This document shows positions 31,067 to 38,535 of a stretch of 45,148 nucleotides of DNA, one piece after another; position 1 is the first letter of the stretch, and every line of letters begins with the position of its first letter. The position numbers and the translations under genes were made by a program. The notes beneath the pieces are model-generated. The model was not told the DNA's origin. It did not search any database and saw nothing but the letters and a program-made list of their open reading frames with translations. The DNA is taken from positions 1-45,148 of the forward strand of contig JAFLUY010000006.1 of NCBI GenBank assembly GCA_022508565.1. The letters run 5' to 3'. Origin of the DNA: Erysipelotrichales bacterium (lineage in GTDB: Bacteria > Bacillota_I > Bacilli_A > RF39 > UBA660).

Positions 31067-32602
31067 ATGTTAAATTCAATATTTGATCAAATGGATTTTG
31101 GCCCTTTACAAGAGTTTTTAGATGATGAAGACGTAACCGATATTTCCTACAGTAATGGTGGACAAGTTTGGTTAAAAACTCTTTCAAAAGGAATCTTTCA
31201 AATCAATAGACCAGATATTAACAATACATTTATGGAAAAACTTGCTTTCCAATGTTCTAACGTTATGGGTAAGACTTTTAACATGGCTCATCCATTTCTA
31301 GATGCTGAATCTGCTGAACTTCGTATGAATTTCGTTCATGATTCAATAGCGACTAATGGAATTGCATGTCTTGTTCGTAAGACACCAGCAAAAATTAGAT
31401 TGAATAAAGATAAATTATTGAATGAACAATATATTACAGAAAAATTACATGACTTCTTACTTAAATGTATTGAGGGTCATTGTAATATAATGGTTGCTGG
31501 AGAAACTGGTTCTGGTAAAACTGAGTTAGTTAAATATCTAGCAAGTAAAACAAAAGATGATGAAAAAATAATAACAATAGAAGATACACTAGAACTTCAC
31601 TTAGATAAGATTTTTCCAACTCGTGATATTGTTGCTATGAAGACTAATAATATTGCTTCTTATACAGAATCATTAGTAGCCTGCATGAGACAAAACCCGA
31701 TTTGGATTCTACTTGCCGAAGTTCGTTCTGCAGAAGCAGTTATGGCTGTTCGTAACTCTATTTCATCTGGACACCATATCTTATCCACAATCCATGCTGA
31801 TAAGGCTTCTTCTATTCCAATGCGTATGTACTCATTACTTGAATCAAGTCAAGATATTGAACAATTCTTAGGTTCGATTCATAGATATGTTCAAATAGGT
31901 ATATATGTTAAAGGTTATTTTTCAAAAAGGCTAAATAGATTCCAACGTGAAATTATCGAAGTTTGTGAATTCTATGTTGATAATAAAACGCAAGAACCTA
32001 AATCTAATATGTTATATCAAAAACAATTAGACGGCCGTGTTATTATGAGAAATCCAACTCAATATTTAAGAGATTATTTATCAATAGGTAATGTTGAGTT
32101 AGGTGAAGATCCATTTGGTATTGGAAATGCTGATGAAGGATTTGATGATACTAACAGAACAGCTGCAGAAGCAAGTGCAAGTAGTGAAGCACCAAAAGCG
32201 GAAGTTCATAGTGCAGATGATCCATTTAATATGAACGGTGATGATACTGCTAATGGTGGAACACAACCTGCTCAAGCTATTCAACAACCAACTCAACAGG
32301 GTGTACAACAACCAGCGCAAGCAACACAGCCTCAAGTCGTAGCAACACAGCCTGCACAGCAAACACAAGCTGTTAAACAACAAACACCGGTACAACAACC
32401 ACAAGTTCAAGCACCAGCGCAAGCAACAGCACCAACTCAACAAACTGTACAAGGAAATACTGTTCAGCCAACTCAGGTTCAACAAGCAACTCAAGCAGTT
32501 GCTCAACAACCACAAACAAATATTAAAGCGGTACAAGCACAACCACTTAGTGCTCCAGCTGCAAGTCCAGTAGTTCAAATACCTGCTCAACAAGCAGCTT
32601 AA
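31067..32602 (+). CDS. TadA/CpaF secretion ATPase with Gln/Pro/Ala-rich tail
   Basis: The first ~370 of 511 residues form a type II/IV secretion ATPase. Walker A is VAGETGSGKTELVKYL, followed by IITIEDTLELHLD (Asp box) and Walker B-like NPIWILLAEVRSAEAV, then SSGHHILSTIHAD (His box). It powers assembly of Flp-type pili at the inner membrane. From about residue 375 the sequence changes to a low-complexity tail of some 135 residues made mainly of Gln, Pro, Ala, Thr and Val with QPAQ/TQQ-like units. Such a tail is absent from typical CpaF proteins. The DNA there is less AT-rich than around it. Ribosome binding site AAAGGGATGG. Confidence 0.92.
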   Translation: MLNSIFDQMDFGPLQEFLDDEDVTDISYSNGGQVWLKTLSKGIFQINRPDINNTFMEKLAFQCSNVMGKTFNMAHPFLDAESAELRMNFVHDSIATNGIACLVRKTPAKIRLNKDKLLNEQYITEKLHDFLLKCIEGHCNIMVAGETGSGKTELVKYLASKTKDDEKIITIEDTLELHLDKIFPTRDIVAMKTNNIASYTESLVACMRQNPIWILLAEVRSAEAVMAVRNSISSGHHILSTIHADKASSIPMRMYSLLESSQDIEQFLGSIHRYVQIGIYVKGYFSKRLNRFQREIIEVCEFYVDNKTQEPKSNMLYQKQLDGRVIMRNPTQYLRDYLSIGNVELGEDPFGIGNADEGFDDTNRTAAEASASSEAPKAEVHSADDPFNMNGDDTANGGTQPAQAIQQPTQQGVQQPAQATQPQVVATQPAQQTQAVKQQTPVQQPQVQAPAQATAPTQQTVQGNTVQPTQVQQATQAVAQQPQTNIKAVQAQPLSAPAASPVVQIPAQQAA

Positions 32603-32633
32603 ATAAAAATATACTAGAAAGAAGGAATGCTAT

Positions 32634-33527
32634 ATGGAACTATTTATTATGTTAATAATTGGCGTTTTTGTTGTTTCTTATAGACAACAAAATGGTGCTA
32701 ATGTATATAAGTTTATAGCAGATGGCATTAAAAATATCTATAACAAATATGCTCCTTATAGTTACCAAGAAGTTCATGAAAAAAGTAAGGAGCTCGGACA
32801 AGAATATGGACCAAAAGAATATCTTGTACAGGTTATCCTAATAGGAGGATTATTCTTGGTAATTGGATATATATATTTCTATAGTATAGTTATGGCAATT
32901 CTTTATATGGGTATATCTGTAATGTTTATTCCATATTTAGCATACCTTAAAAATAAACGTGTTTACAGTGAATTCTTGTTTGAAGAAATTCAAGTATATT
33001 GTTCAAACGTTATTAATGAATTTAATACAACACAATCATTCGTTAAAGCATTGGAAGGCGTTGTTGCTTCTAATATTTTAGAAGACCCAGTATTAACTGA
33101 TGTTAAAACAATGATAACTATGTCATATCAAAATGGTACAATTGATGAAGCTGTTGAATGGTTTAATCAAAAATATCCATATTATATGGTTAAAAATATG
33201 CATCAATTATTCTTACAAGTTACAAAAGAAGGTGCAAAAGATTCAGGTGAATCATTTGAAAATATGATGTTAGATATCGACCTTCTAGTTGAAGGTGTAT
33301 ATCGCGACAAAATGGACCGTGAGGCATCACATAAAAAGTTTGTAATGTTTGGGGTAGCTCTTTATTTTCTAGTTATGTTAATACAAACATTGCTTGATAA
33401 AAATAATTATAAAGCAATGCTATCATTATGGTACGTTCAAGTCCTATTACACCTTGTTATAATAGTTAACTCATATTTCATTATATCAGGTGAAAAATTC
33501 TATAATGAAGATACGGGGGTTGAGTAA
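32634..33527 (+). CDS. TadB-like pilus assembly platform protein
   Basis: A 297-residue inner-membrane protein with a short N-terminal helix, paired helices near residues 67-107 and C-terminal helices near 240-285. Between them is a helical cytoplasmic T2SSF-type domain (NEFNTTQSFVKALEGVV, TKEGAKDSGESFENMM). TadB and TadC form the membrane platform that the ATPase TadA turns. Ribosome binding site AAGAAGGAATG. The next gene starts 1 bp after the stop. Confidence 0.85.
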   Translation: MELFIMLIIGVFVVSYRQQNGANVYKFIADGIKNIYNKYAPYSYQEVHEKSKELGQEYGPKEYLVQVILIGGLFLVIGYIYFYSIVMAILYMGISVMFIPYLAYLKNKRVYSEFLFEEIQVYCSNVINEFNTTQSFVKALEGVVASNILEDPVLTDVKTMITMSYQNGTIDEAVEWFNQKYPYYMVKNMHQLFLQVTKEGAKDSGESFENMMLDIDLLVEGVYRDKMDREASHKKFVMFGVALYFLVMLIQTLLDKNNYKAMLSLWYVQVLLHLVIIVNSYFIISGEKFYNEDTGVE

Positions 33528-33528
33528 T

Positions 33529-34317
33529 ATGTATATAGAGATAGGTATACTTGCAGTTATAATTTTATTTGTTATGCAATATATTGGTGGATTTAGTATT
33601 AATAAATTCGTAGATGATAATGCAGTGTATTTTAAAAGATTACAAGAAGACGATTTTGAATTTTATGCTAAAGCTAAATATGGTGATGCAATAGATATTG
33701 AAAAATTATTTAATTCTCGATTAAGACAAGCGCTGATTGTAAGTTTATTCTTAGGATTTATGTTAATTAATAAATTAAGTGGTTCAACTTTATTAATTGT
33801 ATTTGCAATATTCTTTGGTATGTTTAAATTACCGTATATGCAATTAAAACAACATTATAAAGCACACTTGCATTTAATTGATGCACAATTGCCATATTAT
33901 TTAAAGAACTTGGAAATCCTAATTCAACATTACACAGTTCCCGTAGCGTTGGGTAAATCGGTTGGAGATGCTCCAGAAATCTTCCAAGAGGGTTTAAGAG
34001 ACTTAATTGAGAAAATTAATGCTGGTGATTCTAGTGTTCAACCTTATATGGAATTTGCTCGTGATTATCCAGTTCGTGATAGTATGCGTATGATGAGACT
34101 TCTTTATCGTTTAGGTTTAGGTAAACAAGAAAGAAAACAAGAGCAATTATTAACTTTCTCAAGAACTGTTTCATCGTTACAACAAAAAGCAAGAGAAGCT
34201 AGATATAAATCTCGTCTTGATAAGATGGAATCAAAAACAATGCAAATGTTAGTATGTACAGGTGTAGGAGTAATGCTATTACTTGTATTATCGATATTAC
34301 AATCATTTGGTGGATAG
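33529..34317 (+). CDS. TadC-like pilus assembly platform protein
   Basis: The product (262 residues) has membrane helices near residues 3-20, 70-105 and 240-260 with a T2SSF-like helical domain between (AQLPYYLKNLEILIQHYTVPVAL, then SRTVSSLQQKAREARYKSRLDKMESKTMQ, spanning the last coiled region before the C-terminal helix). It is the second platform component. The ATG follows GGGGGTTGAG in the end of tadB. The stop codon lies in a terminator hairpin, so no pilin, prepilin peptidase, TadZ or secretin belongs to this operon. Confidence 0.85.
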   Translation: MYIEIGILAVIILFVMQYIGGFSINKFVDDNAVYFKRLQEDDFEFYAKAKYGDAIDIEKLFNSRLRQALIVSLFLGFMLINKLSGSTLLIVFAIFFGMFKLPYMQLKQHYKAHLHLIDAQLPYYLKNLEILIQHYTVPVALGKSVGDAPEIFQEGLRDLIEKINAGDSSVQPYMEFARDYPVRDSMRMMRLLYRLGLGKQERKQEQLLTFSRTVSSLQQKAREARYKSRLDKMESKTMQMLVCTGVGVMLLLVLSILQSFGG

Positions 34318-34332
34318 TAATCCACCTTTTTT
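34309..34332 (+). terminator. Terminator of the Tad-like operon
   Basis: GGTGGAT (34309-34315) pairs with ATCCACC (34320-34326) around AGTA, followed by six T. Confidence 0.9.
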
Positions 34333-34348
34333 GTCGCTATTTGTCGAG
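34332..34348 (+). promoter_or_regulatory. Two Spo0A-box-like repeats
   Basis: TGTCGCT (34332-34338) and TGTCGAG (34342-34348) are direct repeats with a 10-bp period, 5/7 and 6/7 matches to TGTCGAA, placed just upstream of the promoter of the small peptide gene. Spo0A or another regulator with a similar site could bind. Confidence 0.35.
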
Positions 34349-34352
34349 TGTA

Positions 34353-34381
34353 TTGAAATTAATTTGAAAAGTAACTAGTAT
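34353..34381 (+). promoter_or_regulatory. Promoter of the small peptide mRNA
   Basis: TTGAAA (34353-34358), 17-bp spacer, TAGTAT (34376-34381). Start of transcription expected near 34388, giving a 5' UTR of almost 80 nt. Confidence 0.5.
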
Positions 34382-34406
34382 ATTCACTCGAGAGACACAA
34401 GATGCT

Positions 34407-34464
34407 CATCACTTCTAACCTCAAGCTAATTATTTAAGCTTATTTATGTAGTAAAGGAGTGATG
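34407..34464 (+). promoter_or_regulatory. 5' UTR hairpin that hides the ribosome binding site
   Basis: CATCACTTCT (34407-34416) is complementary to AGGAGTGATG (34455-34464) over 10 bp with one G-U pair. The second arm contains the Shine-Dalgarno sequence of the small peptide gene, so the full-length mRNA should be poorly translated, as known for Bacillus type I toxin mRNAs. Confidence 0.6.
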
Positions 34465-34466
34465 TT

Positions 34467-34544
34467 ATGACAAAGAATCAAATGTCAGTATTGATATTTA
34501 TTTTAGTTATAATAATTTTTATGTTGGTTTATAAAAAATTATAA
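34467..34544 (+). CDS. 25-residue hydrophobic peptide, candidate type I toxin
   Basis: The open frame starts with ATG behind a strong AAAGGAGTGATG and encodes MTKNQM, then an uninterrupted hydrophobic helix (SVLIFILVIIIFMLVY) and the C-terminal KKL. Single hydrophobic helix with basic end is the layout of type I toxins such as BsrG, TxpA or Fst, but no sequence identity to them is claimed. The ribosome binding site is sequestered by the 5' UTR and a convergent RNA unit lies downstream. The final codons form one arm of a perfect 19-bp inverted repeat. A regulatory small membrane peptide is the alternative. Confidence 0.55.
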   Translation: MTKNQMSVLIFILVIIIFMLVYKKL

Positions 34545-34557
34545 ACCAACATAAAAA
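34516..34557. repeat. Perfect 19-bp inverted repeat at the end of the peptide gene
   Basis: 34516-34534 pairs perfectly with 34539-34557 around AAAA. No T run follows on either strand, so it is not a classical terminator. It could protect the 3' part of the mRNA or act as an RNase III target. Confidence 0.8.
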
Positions 34558-34584
34558 AGCATCTTACTCATTAGAATAAGATGC
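34553..34584 (-). terminator. Terminator of the minus-strand small RNA
   Basis: On the minus strand, GCATCTTA and TAAGATGC (34577-34584 and 34559-34566) form an 8-bp stem extended past a mismatch, followed directly by six T (34558-34553). Confidence 0.75.
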
Positions 34585-34630
34585 ACCGCAATTAGTGGTA
34601 AGCATTAGCTTGAAATGTAATGTTTCTCAT
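34553..34630 (-). ncRNA. Predicted small RNA convergent to the peptide mRNA
   Basis: A promoter on the minus strand (TTGAAT, 18-bp spacer, TATAAT; 34637-34666) and the terminator at 34553-34584 define a transcript of about 78 nt. It holds no convincing coding frame. It is transcribed toward the peptide gene and ends 9 bp from its stop codon; if the mRNA extends past 34553 the two RNAs overlap at their 3' ends. The RNA shares the 9-mer CAAGCTAAT with the peptide 5' UTR. Function as antitoxin is inference. Confidence 0.55.
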
Positions 34631-34636
34631 AATTAA

Positions 34637-34666
34637 ATTATATCACAATAATTTATTTTTATTCAA
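34637..34666 (-). promoter_or_regulatory. Sigma-A promoter of the minus-strand small RNA
   Basis: On the minus strand TTGAAT (plus 34661-34666), 18-bp spacer, TATAAT (plus 34637-34642). No gene on the minus strand lies behind it except the predicted small RNA. Confidence 0.65.
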
Positions 34667-34691
34667 TATATTTTCTTGAAGTGGTAATTTA

Positions 34692-34720
34692 TTGCATTTT
34701 TTACCTACTTAAACTATAAT
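34692..34720 (+). promoter_or_regulatory. Sigma-A promoter of the suf operon
   Basis: TTGCAT (34692-34697), 17-bp spacer, TATAAT (34715-34720). Confidence 0.7.
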
Positions 34721-34738
34721 TGTTATGAGGTGGCAATT

Positions 34739-35476
34739 ATGCTAGAAATCAAGGATTTAACTGTAAGTATTAATGGAAAAACTATATTAGAAAATTTTTC
34801 TTTAAATATAAATAAAAATGAGATAGTTACTTTAATGGGGCCAAATGGAATTGGTAAGAGTACTATTTGTAAAGTTATTATGGGTGATACTAACTATAAA
34901 GTTGAAAATGGGAGTATTACTTATAATGGCGAAGACTTGCTTTCAATGGATGTAGTAACTAGAAGCCAAAAAGGTATTTATTTAGTAAGTCAAAATCCAA
35001 TTGAAATTGAAGGAGTAACTAATGCCGATATGCTACGTACTGCTTTAGAATGTAAAACAGGTGAACATACTAACTTTTTTGAGTTTAATAAGAAAGTTAC
35101 TGAAATATGTAAAAAACTAAATATACCAGCATCATTTATTCATCGTGGAGTAAATGAGGGTATGAGTGGTGGCGAAAAAAAGAAAAATGAACTATTACAT
35201 TTATATATATTAGAACCTAAGCTTATTATTTTAGATGAATTAGATAGTGGTTTAGATGTTGATAGTTTAAAGGAATTAACAATGTCATTTAAAGATTATA
35301 TGAATGAAGAAATTTCGATTCTTGTTATTACGCATCATATATCAATCTTAGAATATTTAAAACCAGATCATGTTCATATTTTAAAAAATGGACGTATTAT
35401 AAAATCCGGAAACTATGAATTGGCAAAAGAGATAGAAAAGAATGGCTTTAGTGCTTATGAAGTAGGGGAAAATTAA
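34739..35476 (+). CDS. sufC: Fe-S cluster assembly ATPase SufC
   Basis: This ABC-type ATPase of 245 residues drives Fe-S cluster assembly on the SufB/SufD scaffold in the cytoplasm. Walker A is GPNGIGKST (near residue 37), the ABC signature is GMSGGEKKKNELLHLYILEPK, and Walker B is LIILDELDSGLD, all in the SufC-specific form (GGEKKRNEILQ, DETDSGLD). VITHH provides the switch His. There are no membrane helices, as expected for SufC. The ATG follows GAGGTGG; a GTG at 34730 lies inside that site. First of four suf genes. Confidence 0.95.
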   Translation: MLEIKDLTVSINGKTILENFSLNINKNEIVTLMGPNGIGKSTICKVIMGDTNYKVENGSITYNGEDLLSMDVVTRSQKGIYLVSQNPIEIEGVTNADMLRTALECKTGEHTNFFEFNKKVTEICKKLNIPASFIHRGVNEGMSGGEKKKNELLHLYILEPKLIILDELDSGLDVDSLKELTMSFKDYMNEEISILVITHHISILEYLKPDHVHILKNGRIIKSGNYELAKEIEKNGFSAYEVGEN

Positions 35477-35480
35477 TCTT

Positions 35481-36110
35481 ATGAATAAAATATTAGTGGA
35501 TGGGGATAAATATTTTTTGAGTGAAGATATTAAATCTATTGCAGTTGAAGGTAATGCTACTATTTATATAAATGATTTAGCTGATTTTTCTTTAAATATA
35601 AAACTTTTAGATAATTCTAGTTTAAGTATTTATGATTTTACAAGAAAGTGTGGAAATAAAGAAATAGAAGTAACACATACTAATAATACAAAATTATCGT
35701 ATTTTCATACATTTAAAGTAAGTGATAAATATAATTTTAAATATAAAGCATTTTTTAATGGCAATAATAATATTGATGATATTAATGTAAGTGGAGTTAG
35801 TCATGGTTTAGTTAATCTTGATATCGATGGTGTTGTAATAGATAATATAAAGAATAATGTTTTAAATGAAAATATAAAAGTATTAACTATTGGTGGAAAA
35901 TGTATTACATCACCAATGTTACACATAAACACCAAAGAAGTTATTGCAAATCATAATACTGCAATATCTAATATAAGAGATGATGAATTGTTTTATTTAA
36001 AAAGTAAAGGAATAGATGTAAACTCTGCTATTAAATTAATAGAAGATGGTTATATCTATGGTTATTTTAAAAAATTTGATGAAGAATTTTATAATTTGAT
36101 AAAAGAATAG
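35481..36110 (+). CDS. Short SufB/SufD family scaffold protein
   Basis: The product has 209 residues, about half of normal SufB or SufD (430-470). The beta-helix core is visible (repeated short beta strands with Ile/Val/Asp alternation), and the C-terminal end has the family signature SPMLHINTKEVIANHNTAISNIRDDELFYLKSKGI (shown in two halves: residues about 144-162 and 163-178), including the conserved His of ANHNTAI. The N-terminal domain of SufB/SufD is missing. It begins 4 bp after sufC and is followed by sufS after 11 bp. Because the operon has no other sufB or sufD gene, this may be the only scaffold, perhaps as a homodimer. Confidence 0.8.
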   Translation: MNKILVDGDKYFLSEDIKSIAVEGNATIYINDLADFSLNIKLLDNSSLSIYDFTRKCGNKEIEVTHTNNTKLSYFHTFKVSDKYNFKYKAFFNGNNNIDDINVSGVSHGLVNLDIDGVVIDNIKNNVLNENIKVLTIGGKCITSPMLHINTKEVIANHNTAISNIRDDELFYLKSKGIDVNSAIKLIEDGYIYGYFKKFDEEFYNLIKE

Positions 36111-36121
36111 GAGGTGTATAT

Positions 36122-37315
36122 ATGAATCGTGAAGATTTTCCGATGTTAAAGCAAGATATTATATATTTAGATAATGGTGCAACAACTTTTAAGCCTAATT
36201 CTGTAATAGATGCGATTAATTATTATTATAAAGAAATATCTGCAAATGCTCATAGGGGAGATTATGATATATCATATAAAGTTGATATAGCATATGAAGG
36301 AGCAAGAAAAAACGTTGCAGAATTTATTAATGCAAGTCGCGAAGAAGTAGTTTTTACATCGGGAGCAACAGAATCTTTAAACATGATTGTTAATGGCTTT
36401 TTTGCGAATATTCTTGGGCTAGGAGATGAAGTGTTACTTACATTATCGGAGCATGCTAGTAATGTTTTACCCTGGTTTAGATTAGCAAAAACTAATGGAA
36501 TAAATGTTAAATATATTGATTTAGATAGCAATTTACATGTATTAATGAATAATATTAAAGCTTCTATTACACCAAATACAAAGGTAATTTCAATAGCAGG
36601 TATAACAAATGTTGTTGGAGATGAAAGACCGATAAAAGAAATAACTAAATTCGCTCATGAAAATAATATATTTGTTGTTGTTGATGGAGCACAAAGTGTA
36701 CCACATACAAAAACTGATGTTAAAGATCTTGATTGTGACTTCCTAGCATTTTCATCACATAAAATGTGTGGGCCAACAGGAGTTGGAGTTCTATATGGTA
36801 AAAAAGAACTTTTAGAAAATATGGAACCAGTTAATTTAGGTGGAGGAATGAATGAATCATTTGATTCGGTTGATGAAGTATATTTAAAAGAATTACCAAA
36901 CAGATTAGAAGCTGGTACACCGAATATTGCTGGAGTTATAGGATTTTCTGCAGCAATTGATTATTTAAAGAATATTGGAATGAATAATATTAAGTTACAT
37001 GAAATTAAATTAAAGAAATATTTAATTTCTAAATTAAAAAATATTCCACATATAACTATAGTTAATGAGGAATGTGATAGTGGAATAGTTGCATTTAATG
37101 TAGATGGAGTATTTGCACAAGATGTCGCTTATTATTTAAATAAATATCATATTTGTGTTAGAGCTGGTAACCACTGTGCTAAAATATTAAAAAATGCAAT
37201 TGGTGTAAAAAATACAGTTCGTGTCAGTTTATATTTTTATAATACAGAAGAAGAATTAGATAAACTAGTAGAATTACTAAGTGATAAAGATAGAATTATA
37301 AGAGAGATGATATAA
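36122..37315 (+). CDS. sufS: Cysteine desulfurase SufS
   Basis: A 397-residue PLP-dependent enzyme that takes sulfur from cysteine as a persulfide and passes it to SufU. It starts with the family motif IIYLDNGATTFKP, has ANAHRGDYDIS, the substrate-binding SEHASNVLPW, the PLP Lys in FSSHKMCGPTGVGVLYG near residue 220, and the catalytic Cys in VRAGNHCAKIL near residue 352. Group II (SufS-type) is indicated by the RAGxHCA form. Ribosome binding site AGGAGGTG. The stop codon overlaps the ATG of sufU. Confidence 0.96.
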   Translation: MNREDFPMLKQDIIYLDNGATTFKPNSVIDAINYYYKEISANAHRGDYDISYKVDIAYEGARKNVAEFINASREEVVFTSGATESLNMIVNGFFANILGLGDEVLLTLSEHASNVLPWFRLAKTNGINVKYIDLDSNLHVLMNNIKASITPNTKVISIAGITNVVGDERPIKEITKFAHENNIFVVVDGAQSVPHTKTDVKDLDCDFLAFSSHKMCGPTGVGVLYGKKELLENMEPVNLGGGMNESFDSVDEVYLKELPNRLEAGTPNIAGVIGFSAAIDYLKNIGMNNIKLHEIKLKKYLISKLKNIPHITIVNEECDSGIVAFNVDGVFAQDVAYYLNKYHICVRAGNHCAKILKNAIGVKNTVRVSLYFYNTEEELDKLVELLSDKDRIIREMI

Positions 37316-37749
37316 TGGATAGTAATATGAAAAGAGAAATAATTTTAGATAATTATTCTCATCCATATAATAGAGGAACAGATAATACTGAAGGGTATTT
37401 CAAAGTCAATTCAAATAACGAATCTTGTATAGACAATATTGATTTATACATTAAATTCAAAGATGATTTAATTGATGATATTAAATTTGATGGGGAAGCT
37501 TGTGCTATATCAACAGCTTCAACATCAATAATGATAAAAAATATGATTGGCAAATCTATAGATGAAGTATTAACTTACATTAAAAACTTTGAAGCTATGT
37601 TAAATGAAGAAAGTTATGAAGATATTGATTTTAATGAAGCAGTTGTTTTTGATGAAACTTATAAACAAGGCAATAGAAAAACTTGTGTAACTTTACCTTA
37701 TACTGGTATTAAAAAAGCCATAGAAGGTTATAAAAAGAGTTTAGATTAG
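37315..37749 (+). CDS. sufU: Zinc-dependent sulfurtransferase SufU
   Basis: A 144-residue protein of the SufU/IscU fold that accepts sulfur from SufS. Zinc ligands and acceptor are all present: Cys and Asp in ESCIDNI (near residues 38-40), Cys in FDGEACAISTAS (near 62) and Cys in RKTCVTLPY (near 123). SufU rather than IscU is indicated by the ~20-residue insertion before the last Cys. Start codon overlaps the sufS stop (TAATG). Last gene of the operon; the expected sufB, which follows sufU in Bacillus (sufCDSUB), is absent. Confidence 0.95.
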   Translation: MDSNMKREIILDNYSHPYNRGTDNTEGYFKVNSNNESCIDNIDLYIKFKDDLIDDIKFDGEACAISTASTSIMIKNMIGKSIDEVLTYIKNFEAMLNEESYEDIDFNEAVVFDETYKQGNRKTCVTLPYTGIKKAIEGYKKSLD

Positions 37750-37768
37750 TTAGTCTAAACTCTTTTTT
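37732..37768. terminator. Bidirectional terminator of the suf operon and the methyltransferase gene
   Basis: A 14-bp stem (37732-37745 with 37754-37767) with an 8-nt loop and A/T runs on both sides. The two stop codons are adjacent inside it. Confidence 0.88.
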
Positions 37769-38535
37769 ACTATATCAAGTATATGACCACATAAACCTAA
37801 AATATCACTTCTTTCACAAATAGATAGATGATATTTTATAAATTCATTAAATTCTTCATCATTTAATTTATTTACATATTCTCTAAAATAGTTAGCAATA
37901 GTGTCAGGTGATACTATTTTTATTCTTTTTAAATCTGCTTTTTTATTAAAATTATCAATGTCCTCTAAGCGAACATAAGAATATAAATCATTTGCTGAAC
38001 TAATTATATGATAATTTTGATCTAATTTTTTATCTTTAAGAGATGAAAGTATTTCTTTTTCTTTAAATGCATGAGTTATTACTGCATATTCATTCATTAT
38101 ATATTGAATAAGTATGGTGCCATCTCTCTTTAATACTCTTTTAGCTTCATTTAGAGCTTTAATCTTTTCATCCTCGCTTATAAGATGATACATAGGACCA
38201 AATAGTAAAACTATATCCATTGATCCATCTGGTATTTTATTTAAGTTAATTGCGTTTCCTTGTAGTACTTTAACTTTATTTGAATTTTTTTCAATTACTC
38301 TTAAGTTATGTTTGACTAGTTCCACTGCTGTAACATCATAACCTTTATCAGCTAAATAAATTGAGTAAGCACCAGTTCCAGCACCAACATCTAAAATAGC
38401 TGGATTCTTGTAATTTTTTAAAATTTCTTCAATATATTTTAATGTCGTTATAAATTCTATACGACCATGTCTAGTTTTTAAACGTTTATCTTCATTAAAT
38501 TTATTATAATATTCTATTAATTCTGATTCGTTCAT
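37750..38535 (-). CDS. Class I SAM-dependent methyltransferase
   Basis: The 261-residue protein has the Rossmann-like methyltransferase fold: motif I ILDVGAGTGAYSIYLADKG (near residue 40), motif II VTAVELVKHNLR, motif IV MDIVLLFGPMYHL, and AKRVLKRDGTILIQYI (post-motif). The C-terminal ~90 residues are a helical cap with no recognisable substrate motif, so small-molecule or quinone-like substrates are equally possible. TTGGTGAT lies before the ATG. The gene is single, and its stop codon directly abuts that of sufU on the other strand. Confidence 0.88.
   Translation of the reverse strand: MNESELIEYYNKFNEDKRLKTRHGRIEFITTLKYIEEILKNYKNPAILDVGAGTGAYSIYLADKGYDVTAVELVKHNLRVIEKNSNKVKVLQGNAINLNKIPDGSMDIVLLFGPMYHLISEDEKIKALNEAKRVLKRDGTILIQYIMNEYAVITHAFKEKEILSSLKDKKLDQNYHIISSANDLYSYVRLEDIDNFNKKADLKRIKIVSPDTIANYFREYVNKLNDEEFNEFIKYHLSICERSDILGLCGHILDIVKKSLD

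Noticed and set aside
32099-32593. 164-codon minus-strand frame rich in Leu, Ser, Cys and Trp opposite the TadA tail
   Set aside because: It is the antisense image of the Gln/Pro/Ala-rich low-complexity tail; no promoter or ribosome binding site.
34422-34612. Inverted 9-mers CAAGCTAAT / ATTAGCTTG around the peptide gene as ends of a mobile element
   Set aside because: No transposase or target-site duplication; the two 9-mers lie in the two opposing transcripts and more likely belong to the RNA circuit.
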